This document shows, in pieces, positions 17,021-25,441 of a stretch of DNA of 64,000 bases. Below the pieces are notes generated by a model, which was given only the letters and a program-made list of their open reading frames with translations, made no database searches and was not told the origin of the DNA. Position 1 is the stretch's first letter. The number at the start of each line of letters is the position of its first letter. Location of the stretch: assembly GCF_000308815.1 (NCBI RefSeq), contig NZ_BAFX01000123.1:1-64000 (forward strand). Reading direction: 5' to 3'. The DNA comes from Nocardia concava NBRC 100430 (GTDB lineage: Bacteria; Actinomycetota; Actinomycetes; Mycobacteriales; Mycobacteriaceae). Both the position numbers and the translations under genes were made by a program.

Positions 17021-17944
17021 TCAGGCGGTGGGGAGGGTGAAGGCGGCGGTGCGGACCTTGTCGCCGTGCTTGAAATCGAGGAACAGGCGGTAGGTGCCGC
17101 GGCCGGGAACCGCGGTGTGGAAGGTGATTTCGGGGCCGGGGGCGGTGACGCCGTCGCCGGGCTCGCCGTTCGGGTGCACGTGGACGTAGGCCAGGTCGCC
17201 GGCGCGCAGGATCACCAGGTGGCCGTAGGCCGCGAGGTAGGGCTGCAGGTCGGTGACGAGTTCGCCGTCCTTGCGCACGGTGAGGGTGAGCAGCTGCCCC
17301 TCGCCCGCGACCAGATCGCCGTCGAGGCTGACCTCGTAGCCGTCGACGGTGAAGGTGCGGTCGGGCTCCGGCGCGGTCTGCGGCGGGTAGTCACCGGCGA
17401 TGGCGAAATCCGCGCCGAGGGTGATGGTCTTGCCGAGCGCCTTGGGGGCGATATCGGTGAAGGCGCGGTAGGCGCCCGCCGCGGGGAGGTTCAGCTTGAC
17501 CGCCCAGGTGCCGTCGGCGTCGCGCTCCGGGTGGACGTGCCAGAAGCCGGTGAGCTCGCGCTGGACCACGATGAGGTGCAGTTCCTTGTCGTGGATGGGG
17601 TCGAAGTCGTTGACCGCCAGGCCGTCCGGGCCCAGGACGCGGAAGCGGAATTCGATTTCGCCGGTGGCGACGACCTTCTCGGCCAGCTCGAGGGTGTAGC
17701 CGTCCTGGGTGACCTGGAGGCCGCCCGGTACACCGGCGTCGTGGCCGCCGTGTGCGTGGCCACCGTGGGCGGCGTGGGCATCGTGCGCGGCATGTGCCGC
17801 ATGGGCGCCGTGCGCGGCATGATCGGTGTGGGCCGCGTGCTCACCGTGGGCCGCATGGTTGGCATGAGCAGCATGGTCGGCGTGAGCAGCGTGGTCACCG
17901 TGAGCAGCGTGGTTGTGATGTCCGGCGTGGGCCTGGGTGGTCAT
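17021..17944 (-). CDS. His-rich metal-binding protein with copper-type operator
   Basis: 307 residues. The first 71 residues contain about 23 His in a HxxHxxH rhythm (HAAHGDHAAHADHAAHANH), an obvious metal-chelating tail. The rest is predicted as beta-rich domains with further His pairs (FWHVHPERD; YVHVHPNGE) and no signal peptide or membrane helix. The two HVHP segments sit in related stretches, suggesting an internal duplication. A copper-type CsoR/RicR operator is centred 57 bp upstream of the start. A copper-buffering or copper-detoxification role is inferred; nickel or zinc is also possible. Confidence 0.75.
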   Translation of the reverse strand: MTTQAHAGHHNHAAHGDHAAHADHAAHANHAAHGEHAAHTDHAAHGAHAAHAAHDAHAAHGGHAHGGHDAGVPGGLQVTQDGYTLELAEKVVATGEIEFRFRVLGPDGLAVNDFDPIHDKELHLIVVQRELTGFWHVHPERDADGTWAVKLNLPAAGAYRAFTDIAPKALGKTITLGADFAIAGDYPPQTAPEPDRTFTVDGYEVSLDGDLVAGEGQLLTLTVRKDGELVTDLQPYLAAYGHLVILRAGDLAYVHVHPNGEPGDGVTAPGPEITFHTAVPGRGTYRLFLDFKHGDKVRTAAFTLPTA

Positions 17945-17992
17945 TTCTGTGTCCTCTCAACTGCTTTCGGTGCCTTACGAATGACGAAGTTA

Positions 17993-18009
17993 ATACCCCC
18001 TAGGGGTAT
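17993..18009. promoter_or_regulatory. CsoR/RicR-type copper operator
   Basis: ATACCCCCTAGGGGTAT has 7-bp inverted arms (ATACCCC/GGGGTAT), matching the known shape of copper-responsive CsoR-family boxes. It starts 49 bp upstream of the His-rich gene start and has the same ATACC-N6-GGGTAT layout as the box at 900-916. Confidence 0.8.
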
Positions 18010-18115
18010 ATGCAACCCATCGCGAAGTGAGCTGGGTCACTGACGCACGCCCGGGTTCGGATCACCGTGACGGCAACGGTGGCCGCCCGCGCCCGGTTCG
18101 ACAATCGTCCAACCT

Positions 18116-19087
18116 ATGGCGAGCGACAGCGCACATCGAACGGACCTGTTCGCGTTGGGAATCGAACTCGACGGGGCCGCCCCGGACCCCGCCACCTGGC
18201 GAGCCCGGGTCCACGCGGCCGAGAACGCGGGCTTCACCTTCGCGACCATCGGCGATTCCATCGACCCGGGCCCCGAACCCGGCGGCCGGCTGGACGCGAG
18301 CGTCCGCGCCGGATTCGTCGCGGCCACCACCAGCACCCTCGGACTGGTCCCGGCCATCGCCGCGACTTACGCTGAGCCCTTCCATGTTTCGTCCCAGCTG
18401 GCGAGCCTGGACTACGCCTCGCGCGGGCGGGCCGGATGGCTGGCCGTCGACGATCCGGGCGCGGCGCGGACCTGGGGTGCCACCCCGCGCACCACCGAGG
18501 CCGAACTGCGGCGCGAACGGGTCGATTCCATCGAAGTCGCACGGCGACTGTGGGATTCATGGGAAGACGACGCGGTCATCCGCGATTACGCGGCCGGGAA
18601 GTTCCTGGATCGGGACAAGCTGCACCACATCGATTTCATCGGCGAGACCTTCTCGGTGAAGGGTCCGGCGATCGTGCCGCGCCCGCCGCAGGGGCAGGTC
18701 GTCGTATTCGGTTACGGCACGGGAGATTCCGAGGGCATCGATGTCGCCCTGGTCGGCGGCGCGACGCTGCCGGAGATCCGGGCGGCGGTCGAAAACGCAC
18801 GGGCAGCGGGTGTTTCGCGAGTCCTGGTCGACCTGGACACGACCGTGGACACGCAGGCCGCGGCCGCCGACCTGGTCGCCCGGCTGACCGAGCTCTCCTC
18901 GTTCGCCGACGGCGTGCGCCTGCGTCCGGCCGTCGTCGACGACACCCTCCCGATCCTGGCCCGCTACGTCCTGCCCGCCCTGCTGCGCGCCGGCCTCGCC
19001 CATCGCCCGGTCCCGGGTTCGACGCTGCGCGCGAATCTCGGCCTGCCCCGCCCCGTCAACCGCTACGCCAAGGAGCTCGCCCGATGA
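18116..19087 (+). CDS. LLM-class flavin-dependent oxidoreductase
   Basis: A 323-residue bacterial luciferase-like TIM-barrel protein. Early beta strands read FALGIELDGA and FTFATIGDS, and SLDYASRGRAGWLAVDD corresponds to the luciferase-family SLDvlSgGRagW motif. It overlaps the next LLM gene by ATGA (19084-19087), implying translational coupling. No clear ribosome site precedes the ATG, so it may be leaderless. The FMN substrate oxidation is inferred from family. Confidence 0.85.
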   Translation: MASDSAHRTDLFALGIELDGAAPDPATWRARVHAAENAGFTFATIGDSIDPGPEPGGRLDASVRAGFVAATTSTLGLVPAIAATYAEPFHVSSQLASLDYASRGRAGWLAVDDPGAARTWGATPRTTEAELRRERVDSIEVARRLWDSWEDDAVIRDYAAGKFLDRDKLHHIDFIGETFSVKGPAIVPRPPQGQVVVFGYGTGDSEGIDVALVGGATLPEIRAAVENARAAGVSRVLVDLDTTVDTQAAAADLVARLTELSSFADGVRLRPAVVDDTLPILARYVLPALLRAGLAHRPVPGSTLRANLGLPRPVNRYAKELAR

Positions 19088-20400
19088 CCGAGGTCCCCTT
19101 CCCCGACGCCCAGGTGCATTTCGGCGTCTTCTTCCAGGGCGTCAACCACCACACCGTCTGGTCGGATCCGAGTAGCGGGTCGCAGATCGACTTCGAAACC
19201 TTCCGTCACGTCGCCACCACCGCCGAGCGCGGGTTGTTCGACGCGTTCTTCCTGGGCGAGGGCCTGCGGCTGCGCGAGCAGGACGGGCAGTTGCTGGACA
19301 CCGATATCGCCGGAAGGCCCGACGCCATCACGCAATTGGCGGCGCTGGCCGGGATCACGCGCCGAATCGGGTTGGTGGCCACGCAGAATGCCACCTACAA
19401 CGAGCCCGCCGATCTGGCGCGGCGGCTGTCGAGTCTGGATGTGCTGTCGGGCGGGCGCGCGGGCTGGAACGTGGTGACCACCGACAACGCCTGGACCGGT
19501 GAGAATTTCCGCCGCGGCGGGTTCCTGGATCACTCGCTGCGCTACGAGCGCGCGGCCGGGTTCCTGAGCCTGGCCCGCGAGATCTGGGACGCCTGGTCCG
19601 AGACCGCGGTGCGCACGGTCGAACACGACAGCACGCAATTCAAGGTGGCCATCACCCCGACCGTCCCGCGCAGCGCGCAGGGTCACCCGGTGATCTTCCA
19701 GGCCGGTGTCTCCCCCGCCGGACGCGATTTCGCGGCCGCGCAGGCGGAAGTCATCTTCTCCCCCTTCGGAACCCATTTCGACCCGGCGCTCGACTTCGCC
19801 AACGACATCCGCGCCCGCCTGGTCGCGGCGGGCCGCCCCGCCGATGACATCCGCATCCTCCCCGGCACCCAGATCGTGCTGGCGGACAACGAATCCGAGG
19901 TCGAGGAGAAGCGCCGCTGGGTGATCGAACAACAGATCACCGGCGCCACCGCCCTCTCGCTCGCCGGTCAGGTGTGGGGCCGAGACCTGTCCCACCTGGA
20001 CCCCGACGGCCCGCTCCCCGCGGAAGACCCTGAGCCCTCGGTGATCTCGTCCACCCGCGGCGCCCAACGCGACGGCCAGAACCGAGAGACCATCGTCGCC
20101 CAGTGGCGAGAACTCGCCGACTCGAAGCGCCTGACCCTCCGCCAGGTCGCCATCGAGACCACGGCCCGCTTCGGCTTCGCGGGCACCCCGAGCCAGGTCG
20201 CCGACGAGCTGACCCGCTGGGTCCGCCAAGGCGCCAGCCACGGCTTCAACATCACCCCATACAAGGTCCCAACCGGTCTCGACGACATCGTCGACCGCCT
20301 GATCCCGGAACTCCAGGACCGCGGTTCGTATCGGACGAGCTATTCCGGGAAAACCCTCCGCGAACATCTCGGACTTCGCCCGCCGCTTACTCGGCGCTGA
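19084..20400 (+). CDS. FMN-dependent monooxygenase, NtaA/SnaA/DmoA family
   Basis: A 438-residue luciferase-like monooxygenase using reduced FMN from a separate reductase. The opening VHFGVFFQGVNHHTVW and the strands FDAFFLGEGLR, LVATQNATYNEPADLARRLSSLDVLSGGRAGWNVVTT are typical of the NtaA/SfnG group (the middle motif is given in part). These enzymes often oxidise organosulfur or chelator compounds. It forms a two-gene unit with the shorter LLM protein upstream. No transporter is adjacent to suggest the substrate. Confidence 0.88.
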   Translation: MTEVPFPDAQVHFGVFFQGVNHHTVWSDPSSGSQIDFETFRHVATTAERGLFDAFFLGEGLRLREQDGQLLDTDIAGRPDAITQLAALAGITRRIGLVATQNATYNEPADLARRLSSLDVLSGGRAGWNVVTTDNAWTGENFRRGGFLDHSLRYERAAGFLSLAREIWDAWSETAVRTVEHDSTQFKVAITPTVPRSAQGHPVIFQAGVSPAGRDFAAAQAEVIFSPFGTHFDPALDFANDIRARLVAAGRPADDIRILPGTQIVLADNESEVEEKRRWVIEQQITGATALSLAGQVWGRDLSHLDPDGPLPAEDPEPSVISSTRGAQRDGQNRETIVAQWRELADSKRLTLRQVAIETTARFGFAGTPSQVADELTRWVRQGASHGFNITPYKVPTGLDDIVDRLIPELQDRGSYRTSYSGKTLREHLGLRPPLTRR

Positions 20401-20411
20401 CGCCGACTACC

Positions 20412-20492
20412 CCTACGCCCGCTACGCCTCGAATTTCTGCGGTAACGCCGGAAACCTCTCCGGCAGATCTCCGGTGGCGTAGCGGGCGTAGG
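20412..20492. repeat. 15-bp inverted repeat at a convergent gene junction
   Basis: CCTACGCCCGCTACG (20412-20426) and CGTAGCGGGCGTAGG (20478-20492) are perfect inverted copies separated by 51 bp. The right arm is inside the small gene ending at 20422. The large loop makes a simple terminator unlikely. Confidence 0.6.
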
Positions 20493-20784
20493 TGTTCTCC
20501 GGGGTGACGGTGATGATGTCGGCGACGGCTACCAATTCGGCCGGGACGCAGCCTCCTTCGAAGTGGTCGACGCTGGGGACGATGACGGCGTCCAGGGCCA
20601 GGCGGGAGACGAGGACGCGGAGCCGGTGGACCGGTCGGTCGGTCCAGGGGCCGAAGACCACCGTCTTGCGCAGGTCGTAGCCCAGGCGGTGGGCCATGAT
20701 GCGAATCCGGGCCTCATCCCATTGCTGACGTTCGCCGGATATGTCGCTCCGCAACCATCCGATCGCGCCGGGTTCCGATGTCAT
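20422..20784 (-). CDS. Resolvase-like small protein, unknown function
   Basis: 120 residues resembling a widespread actinobacterial family with a truncated resolvase-like N-terminal fold: GWLRSDISGERQQWDEARI, RLGYDLRKTVVFG, then LALDAVIVPSVDHFEG and PAELVAVADIITVTPENTYARY. The catalytic Ser of true serine recombinases is not evident, and there is no DNA-binding domain, so it is unlikely to recombine DNA. It is divergent from the regulator gene at 20963 and may be coregulated with it. Confidence 0.7.
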   Translation of the reverse strand: MTSEPGAIGWLRSDISGERQQWDEARIRIMAHRLGYDLRKTVVFGPWTDRPVHRLRVLVSRLALDAVIVPSVDHFEGGCVPAELVAVADIITVTPENTYARYATGDLPERFPALPQKFEA

Positions 20785-20962
20785 GGCTATTCCTTGGAGT
20801 TTTCACTTGTGGCGACCGTGCCGACTTCAAGGTTGGTCCGCCGACCCGATTTGATCGATGGCGTGCGGTGGGGAAAGTACGGGGCAAATCGGGGTCATGG
20901 CGGCGCGGCAAATCCGTGGAAAGCCTATTCTCGGGAGAGGTCCAGCAGAGAGGCCGCATGCC

Positions 20963-22210
20963 GTGACCGGACGGAACGAGCTGCTCATCGAGGCTCGGCT
21001 GCGCCTGGAATCCCCCGGAGCGCCGGGACAATCGATGACTCGCCGGGAGTTGGCGGATGCCGTCAACGACCACGTCTTCCGGGTCACCAGCAAGCGGGGG
21101 GCCGTCGATGAACGACACGTCGGCAAGTGGGAGCGAGGCGAAACGACATGGCCCAGAAAGCATTACCGCGCCGCGCTGCGGGCGGTCCTGAATGTGGCGA
21201 CCGACGCCGAACTCGGCTTCCGGACGCCGCATCGCCCGGTGGATGACGAGGCCGTGAACCGCAAGCAGTTTCTTTCCAGCACCCTGGTGGTGGCCGCCAA
21301 TGTGGTGCTGAGTAATTCCGCGCCAACCGAATCCGAGCTCATCGACACCATGGCCGGGCCGACCGCCAACTATCGGCGGATGGAATCCTCGGTGCCCTCG
21401 GACCGGCTGGCGCCGGTGGTGGACGCGCACCTGAATCTGGTGGCCGGGGTGGTGCGGGACCGGCTGCGGACCTCCGGCGGGTTCCGGGCACTGTCCGAAA
21501 TCGCCGGGCTGGCAGCGTGGTTGGCGGCCGATCGCGGGGATGACGCGGCGGCGCGGCGGCGGTACGTGGAGGCCATCCGGCATGCCGAGCGGACGCATCA
21601 TCCGCTGCTGGTGTCCTACATGACGGCCAGCCTGGGGCATTACGCGGTCGAAATGGGCGATGCCAGAGCGGGTTTGACCTTGTTGCGCACGGCCGCCTCG
21701 CAGCTGGGTCCCGATGTGCCCGACAGTGCGGGGGCGTGGATGTCCTCGCTGCTGGCGGTCGCGTACGCGGCGACCGGGGATCGGGCCGCGTCGCTGGGGG
21801 CCTTGCGGCGCGCCGAGCGGCTGGTGGATCGGCAGCGCGGAGAACCGCAGTGGCCGTGGGTGTTCGTGTTCGACGGGCCCAAGGCGGCCCGGTATCAGGC
21901 CAGCGCGCTCACCCGGCTGGGCGACAATCGCGCGGCGCACATCGCCTTCGAGAACGCCGACGCCGCGTTGACCGCGGAGAAGCCGCGCGCGCTGGCCCAG
22001 GTCGAGCACGCCCAGGTGCTGGCGCGCTCGGGTGACATCGAGGGCGGATGCTCGCTCGCGGCGGGCGCGCTGCTGGTCGGGATCACCTATCACAGTGAGC
22101 GAATCACCCGGCTGGCCAGGGCATTCCGCGCGGACCTGCCCGCGCGTACCGTCGAAGCGAGGGCACTCGACGACGCCCTCGCGACCCTCTACGGACGAGA
22201 CGATCAATGA
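20963..22210 (+). CDS. XRE-like regulator with TPR-like C-terminal region
   Basis: A 415-residue protein. The N-terminal 90 residues contain a helix-turn-helix-like unit (SMTRRELADAVNDHVF, VDERHVGKWERGETTWP). The remaining part is helical with repeated 35-40-residue motifs (LLVSYMTASLGHYAVEMGD, AWMSSLLAVAYAATGD), like tetratricopeptide repeats. This resembles SCO4441-type actinobacterial regulators. The start is GTG 20963, with AGAGAGG 9 bp upstream. Its stop overlaps the SLOG gene start (ATGA). Confidence 0.75.
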   Translation: MTGRNELLIEARLRLESPGAPGQSMTRRELADAVNDHVFRVTSKRGAVDERHVGKWERGETTWPRKHYRAALRAVLNVATDAELGFRTPHRPVDDEAVNRKQFLSSTLVVAANVVLSNSAPTESELIDTMAGPTANYRRMESSVPSDRLAPVVDAHLNLVAGVVRDRLRTSGGFRALSEIAGLAAWLAADRGDDAAARRRYVEAIRHAERTHHPLLVSYMTASLGHYAVEMGDARAGLTLLRTAASQLGPDVPDSAGAWMSSLLAVAYAATGDRAASLGALRRAERLVDRQRGEPQWPWVFVFDGPKAARYQASALTRLGDNRAAHIAFENADAALTAEKPRALAQVEHAQVLARSGDIEGGCSLAAGALLVGITYHSERITRLARAFRADLPARTVEARALDDALATLYGRDDQ

Positions 22211-22695
22211 CGAGCGTCGCCATCACCGGGCACCGCGGGCTGCCCGCGGGCACGCTGGCGCTGGTGGATCGGGCCCTGCGGCTCGAGGTGGCGCTGCGCA
22301 TTCGACCGGGTGCGTCCGACCTGGTCGGCGTGAGTTGTCTTGCGGACGGCCCGGATTCGCTGTTCGCCCAGGCGGTCCTGGACGCCGGCGGCCGCCTGAT
22401 CGCGGTCGTCCCCGCGCGCTCGTATCGAGCCAGCCTGCCCACCTCGCACCACCCGATCTACGACCACCTCGTGGCCGCCGCCACCCGCATCATCGAACTC
22501 GACCGCGACACCTCCGATCCCGAAGCCCACCAAGCCGGCAGCCTCCGCATGCTCGACGAATCCGATGAGCTCCTGGCGGTCTGGGACGGCCTGCCCGCCC
22601 GCGGCTACGGCGGCACGGCCGACGTGGTGGTCACCGCCCGTGAACGCGGTCTGCCGGTGACGGTGATCTGGCCCGAAGGGGCCGAACGGCCTTGA
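22207..22695 (+). CDS. SLOG-like nucleotide-binding protein
   Basis: 162 residues with a Rossmann-like SLOG fold: SVAITGHRGLPAG at the N-terminus, CLADGPDSLFAQAVLDAGGRLIAVVP in the middle, and SDELLAVWDGLPARGYGGTADVV near the C-terminus. The GHR and DG(L/K)...GGT elements are shared with YpsA/LOG-like proteins that bind nucleotide-derived ligands. It is translationally coupled to the regulator upstream and the NUDIX gene downstream, so the three probably act in one process. Confidence 0.75.
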   Translation: MTSVAITGHRGLPAGTLALVDRALRLEVALRIRPGASDLVGVSCLADGPDSLFAQAVLDAGGRLIAVVPARSYRASLPTSHHPIYDHLVAAATRIIELDRDTSDPEAHQAGSLRMLDESDELLAVWDGLPARGYGGTADVVVTARERGLPVTVIWPEGAERP

Positions 22696-23426
22696 CCCGC
22701 GCGGGTTCCGGTCGAAGAGTGGGTTGGGTGCGTGGCGATGGCAACGGGTGGTTTCGCGATCTCGACGGGGTGCGGCATTGGGGGCGGTATGGGGCGGCGG
22801 GGTTGCTGTTGCGGGCGCCTATGGCCGAATCCTCCTGTTGCGCGGTTCTTTTGCAGCTGCGGGCGCGGGGACGGGCAGGGACGCGGGGGACGTGGACGAT
22901 TCCGGGTGGGGCGTGTGACAGTCATGAGGGACCGAGCGAGGCGGCGTTGCGGGAGGCGTGGGAGGAGGTCGGGATCGAGCCCGGGCAGGTGGTGATCCGC
23001 GGGGAGCGGGTCACGACGCGGGCGCTCGGCGGGTGGATCTTCACGACGGTCGTGGCTGATGCGCGGAGCGAGTTGCCGGTTCGGCTCGACCATGAGACCG
23101 AGGCGGCGCGGTGGGTTCCGGAGGAGGACGTCGCGGCGCTGCCGTTGCATCCGGATTTCGCGCGGGCGTGGCCGCTTCTACGGGCTCGGCCGGTGTATCT
23201 GGTGCTGGACAACGGGTTTCGGCCGTTGGCGGAGCAGGTGCTGCCGCGGACCGTGGAGGTGGCGGGGCAGGGGTTCGTGTGGCTGCATCGATCGGGGGAA
23301 CCGACCGGTCGCACCGCAAGGCTCACGGCCAGGCCACTGCCCTTCCATCAGCGGCCGGAGGACGAGCTCCTGCTGCACGCCGACCAGGTTTTCCCTGGTC
23401 GGCCGCCTCGCCTTGACCTCGAGTGA
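22692..23426 (+). CDS. NUDIX hydrolase
   Basis: 244 residues with a complete Nudix box G-x5-E-x7-REUxEExGU (GACDSHEGPSEAALREAWEEVGI in parts, near residues 73-95). It hydrolyses a nucleoside diphosphate linked to another moiety. The TTG at 22692 overlaps the preceding stop (TTGA), which favours it; GTGs at 22719 or 22728 are alternatives. Residues after 160 (PVYLVLDNGFRPLAEQVLP) are an extra region beyond a simple Nudix fold. A strong terminator follows. Confidence 0.85.
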   Translation: MTRAGSGRRVGWVRGDGNGWFRDLDGVRHWGRYGAAGLLLRAPMAESSCCAVLLQLRARGRAGTRGTWTIPGGACDSHEGPSEAALREAWEEVGIEPGQVVIRGERVTTRALGGWIFTTVVADARSELPVRLDHETEAARWVPEEDVAALPLHPDFARAWPLLRARPVYLVLDNGFRPLAEQVLPRTVEVAGQGFVWLHRSGEPTGRTARLTARPLPFHQRPEDELLLHADQVFPGRPPRLDLE

Positions 23427-23470
23427 GGTTGAGGTATCAGGATGTCCCCATGGGCCGCTCGACGGCCCGC

Positions 23471-23518
23471 CCCCGCGTCCCGGCCGAGTCCCGTACACCC
23501 CTCGGCCGGGACGCGGGG
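23471..23518 (+). terminator. Rho-independent-type terminator
   Basis: CCCCGCGTCCCGGCCGAG (23471-23488) and CTCGGCCGGGACGCGGGG (23501-23518) form a perfect 18-bp stem with a 12-nt loop, followed by TTTGCTTCT. It lies 44 bp beyond the NUDIX stop and closes the regulator-SLOG-NUDIX unit. Confidence 0.85.
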
Positions 23519-23713
23519 TTTGCTTCTGCCGCACCTCGGGCAATCGACACCCGGGGTCCCGTGCGATCGACACTCGCCGTGCTGCGCCACCGACACTCGC
23601 TGCGCGGTGCCGCTCGCCCGCGCCCGGCCGGTCGCGGCGTAGGGTCGATAGCGACCGCTCAGCTATTCCCGTAGCCGCACCGCAGGATTCGCCACTGGGA
23701 GAGAGGACACAGC

Positions 23714-24559
23714 ATGTCGAACGGTGAAGCCATCGTCGTCGCCGTGGATGAATCGGCCGGTTCCGCGGCGGCCTGGGCCGCCAACGCCGCCGCCCTCCAC
23801 CACCTGCCCCTGCACCTGCTGCGTGTCCTCGAGATCAGCCCCGACGAGGGGCTCGGCCTGGGCACCGTCCTCACCACCGAGGACTACACCCGCCTCGAGG
23901 AGCACGCCAACTGGCTGCTCGAGGCCGCCGCCGCGGAAGCCGTCAAGGTCTCCCCCGACCTCACCGTCACCACCGAACTCGCCACCGGCTCGGTCATCCC
24001 CACCCTGCTCGAGCGCACCCACTCCGCGCGCATGGTGGTCTCCGGCGCCCGCGGCGGCGGCACCCTGCGCCGCGCCCTGCTCGGCTCGGTCAGCTCGGTC
24101 CTCGCCCGCCGCTCCCACTGCCCCTTCGTCGTGGTCCGCGACGGCGTCGCACTCCCGCCCGACCTGCCCACCCGCCCCATCCTGGTCGGCGTCGACGGCA
24201 CCAAGGTCAGCGAGCCCGCCATCCAGGCCGCCCTCGAAGAGGCCGCAGTCCGCGGCGTCGCCGTCATCGCCCTGCACGCCGAGGGCTCCTCCGACGACCC
24301 CGAAATGGACGCCCTCGACGACTACGTCCTGGCCGAATCCCTCGCCGGCTGGCAGGAGCGCTACCCCAACGTCCGCATAGACCGCGAAACCACCCACGAC
24401 ACCCCCGAACGCTCCCTACTCGAACTCTCCACCGGCACCCAACTTCTCGTGGTAGGCACCCGAGGCCGAGGCGGCTTCACCTCCAAGGTCTTCGGCTCCA
24501 CCAGCCAATCCCTCCTCCTCTCGGTCCAAACCCCCATCATGATCGCCCCCACCCCCTAA
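23714..24559 (+). CDS. Universal stress protein, tandem UspA domains
   Basis: 281 residues with two UspA domains (about 5-143 and 155-281). Both have the ATP-binding pattern G2xG9xG(S/T): GARGGGTLRRALLGS and GTRGRGGFTSKVFGS. The N-terminal strand IVVAVDESAGS and the second-domain strand ILVGVDGTKVS each provide the conserved Asp. The AGAGAGGA ribosome site is 8 bp before the ATG. In actinobacteria such tandem proteins are commonly induced by hypoxia or stationary phase; that regulation is not visible here. Confidence 0.92.
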   Translation: MSNGEAIVVAVDESAGSAAAWAANAAALHHLPLHLLRVLEISPDEGLGLGTVLTTEDYTRLEEHANWLLEAAAAEAVKVSPDLTVTTELATGSVIPTLLERTHSARMVVSGARGGGTLRRALLGSVSSVLARRSHCPFVVVRDGVALPPDLPTRPILVGVDGTKVSEPAIQAALEEAAVRGVAVIALHAEGSSDDPEMDALDDYVLAESLAGWQERYPNVRIDRETTHDTPERSLLELSTGTQLLVVGTRGRGGFTSKVFGSTSQSLLLSVQTPIMIAPTP

Positions 24560-24619
24560 CCCCATTCCCCGAATACCTGCTACCAGCACGACCGTACGGC
24601 TCGGTAGTCTGACCCAGAC

Positions 24620-24693
24620 GCCCCCGTAGCCCAATTGGCAGAGGCAGCGGACTTAAAATCCGCCCAGTGTCGGTTCGAACCCGACCGGGGGCA
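24620..24693 (+). tRNA. tRNA-Leu (UAA), class I shape with short variable loop
   Basis: A 74-nt cloverleaf. The acceptor stem GCCCCCG pairs with CGGGGGC, with A as discriminator. The anticodon stem GCGGA/TCCGC closes the loop CTTAAAA, giving anticodon UAA. The T arm is GTCGG-TTCGAAC-CCGAC. The variable region is only 5 nt (CCAGT), whereas bacterial tRNA-Leu usually has a long variable arm. CCA is not encoded. Anticodon assigns Leu (UUA codons); the amino-acid identity is uncertain because of the short variable arm. Confidence 0.85.
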
Positions 24694-24709
24694 CGTACAG
24701 CATGGACAC
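24690..24709 (+). repeat. Inverted repeat arm at tRNA 3' end
   Basis: GGCACGTACAGCATGGACAC covers the last 4 nt of the tRNA and 16 bp downstream. It occurs again in perfect reverse complement at 26212-26231. Confidence 0.85.
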
Positions 24710-24816
24710 TGGCGCTGTCGATCGTCGTCTGTGGCATGTTGGGTGTGGCGGTACCGATTGTCGTTGCCGTGTGGACGATTTCGGGCAGTTGGTCAGCGCG
24801 GTCGGCGATGTCCTGT

Positions 24817-25257
24817 CTACTCGCTGCCGGATTGCTCGCGTGGAACTTGCCACGTGGTGGCGGCCGCCACGCCCGCGCCCACGAGCCAGAACACGACACC
24901 GATGCCGCCGGTAAGAGCGAGGTGCCAGCCCTCGGCAATCCCGATCCGCAGATCCTCATGCCACAGGTTGAGCAGCACCGTGCCATAGGCGGCCCCCCAC
25001 GCGGCGGCGCCGAGGGTCAATATCGCGGCGGAACCCGCCAGTAGACCGCTCAGCACGGGCCCGGCCGACAGCATGTTCGTCCAGGGCCGCCATAACTGGG
25101 CGAGCGCCACGAGCACTCCCAAACCAACAGCGGCCCATGATATTTCGAGGGTCGTCGCGCCGATCACCAAGGCGTACAACAATGCACCGGCGCCAGCGGC
25201 GAAGATGCCTTGCACCACGCTTTGCAGATACGCGAGCAATCCCGAAGTAACACTCAC
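24817..25257 (-). CDS. Small integral membrane protein, unknown function
   Basis: 146 residues with about four transmembrane helices (AYLQSVVQGIFAAGAGALLY; ISWAAVGLGVLVALAQLW; VLSGLLAGSAAILTLGAAAW; LTGGIGVVFWLVGAGVAAAT). No recognised domain. The start is GTG 25257, preceded by AGGGGGAAATC. The divergent lipoprotein gene has almost the same leader (CAGGGGGAAAT), so the two share a bidirectional promoter region and may be coexpressed. Confidence 0.65.
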   Translation of the reverse strand: MSVTSGLLAYLQSVVQGIFAAGAGALLYALVIGATTLEISWAAVGLGVLVALAQLWRPWTNMLSAGPVLSGLLAGSAAILTLGAAAWGAAYGTVLLNLWHEDLRIGIAEGWHLALTGGIGVVFWLVGAGVAAATTWQVPREQSGSE

Positions 25258-25441
25258 GATTTCCCCCTTTTGCCGATCTCCCCATCGGTAGCGCATGAGT
25301 GTAATCGGGGTGCCGCCGCCCGGGGACAACCCCCGTTTACATGACCGGCGGTGACCGCCAATCGGGCTGACTTCCAGGAGGTTTCGAGCGATACTCGAAC
25401 CGGGGAGCCGGTCTGGCGCAAGAATGAACACAGGGGGAAAT

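Noticed and set aside
17740..17940. Plus-strand frames over the His-repeat DNA
   Set aside because: They are shadows of the repeat; the minus strand has a start, operator and terminator.
20422..20784. Functional serine recombinase and mobile element
   Set aside because: Only a resolvase-like N-terminal fold is recognisable; there is no catalytic Ser motif, DNA-binding domain or flanking repeats.
23427..23713. GATCGACAC-type near repeats suggesting a CRISPR-like array
   Set aside because: Units such as CGACACTCGC are short, irregular and without uniform spacers; no cas genes are present.
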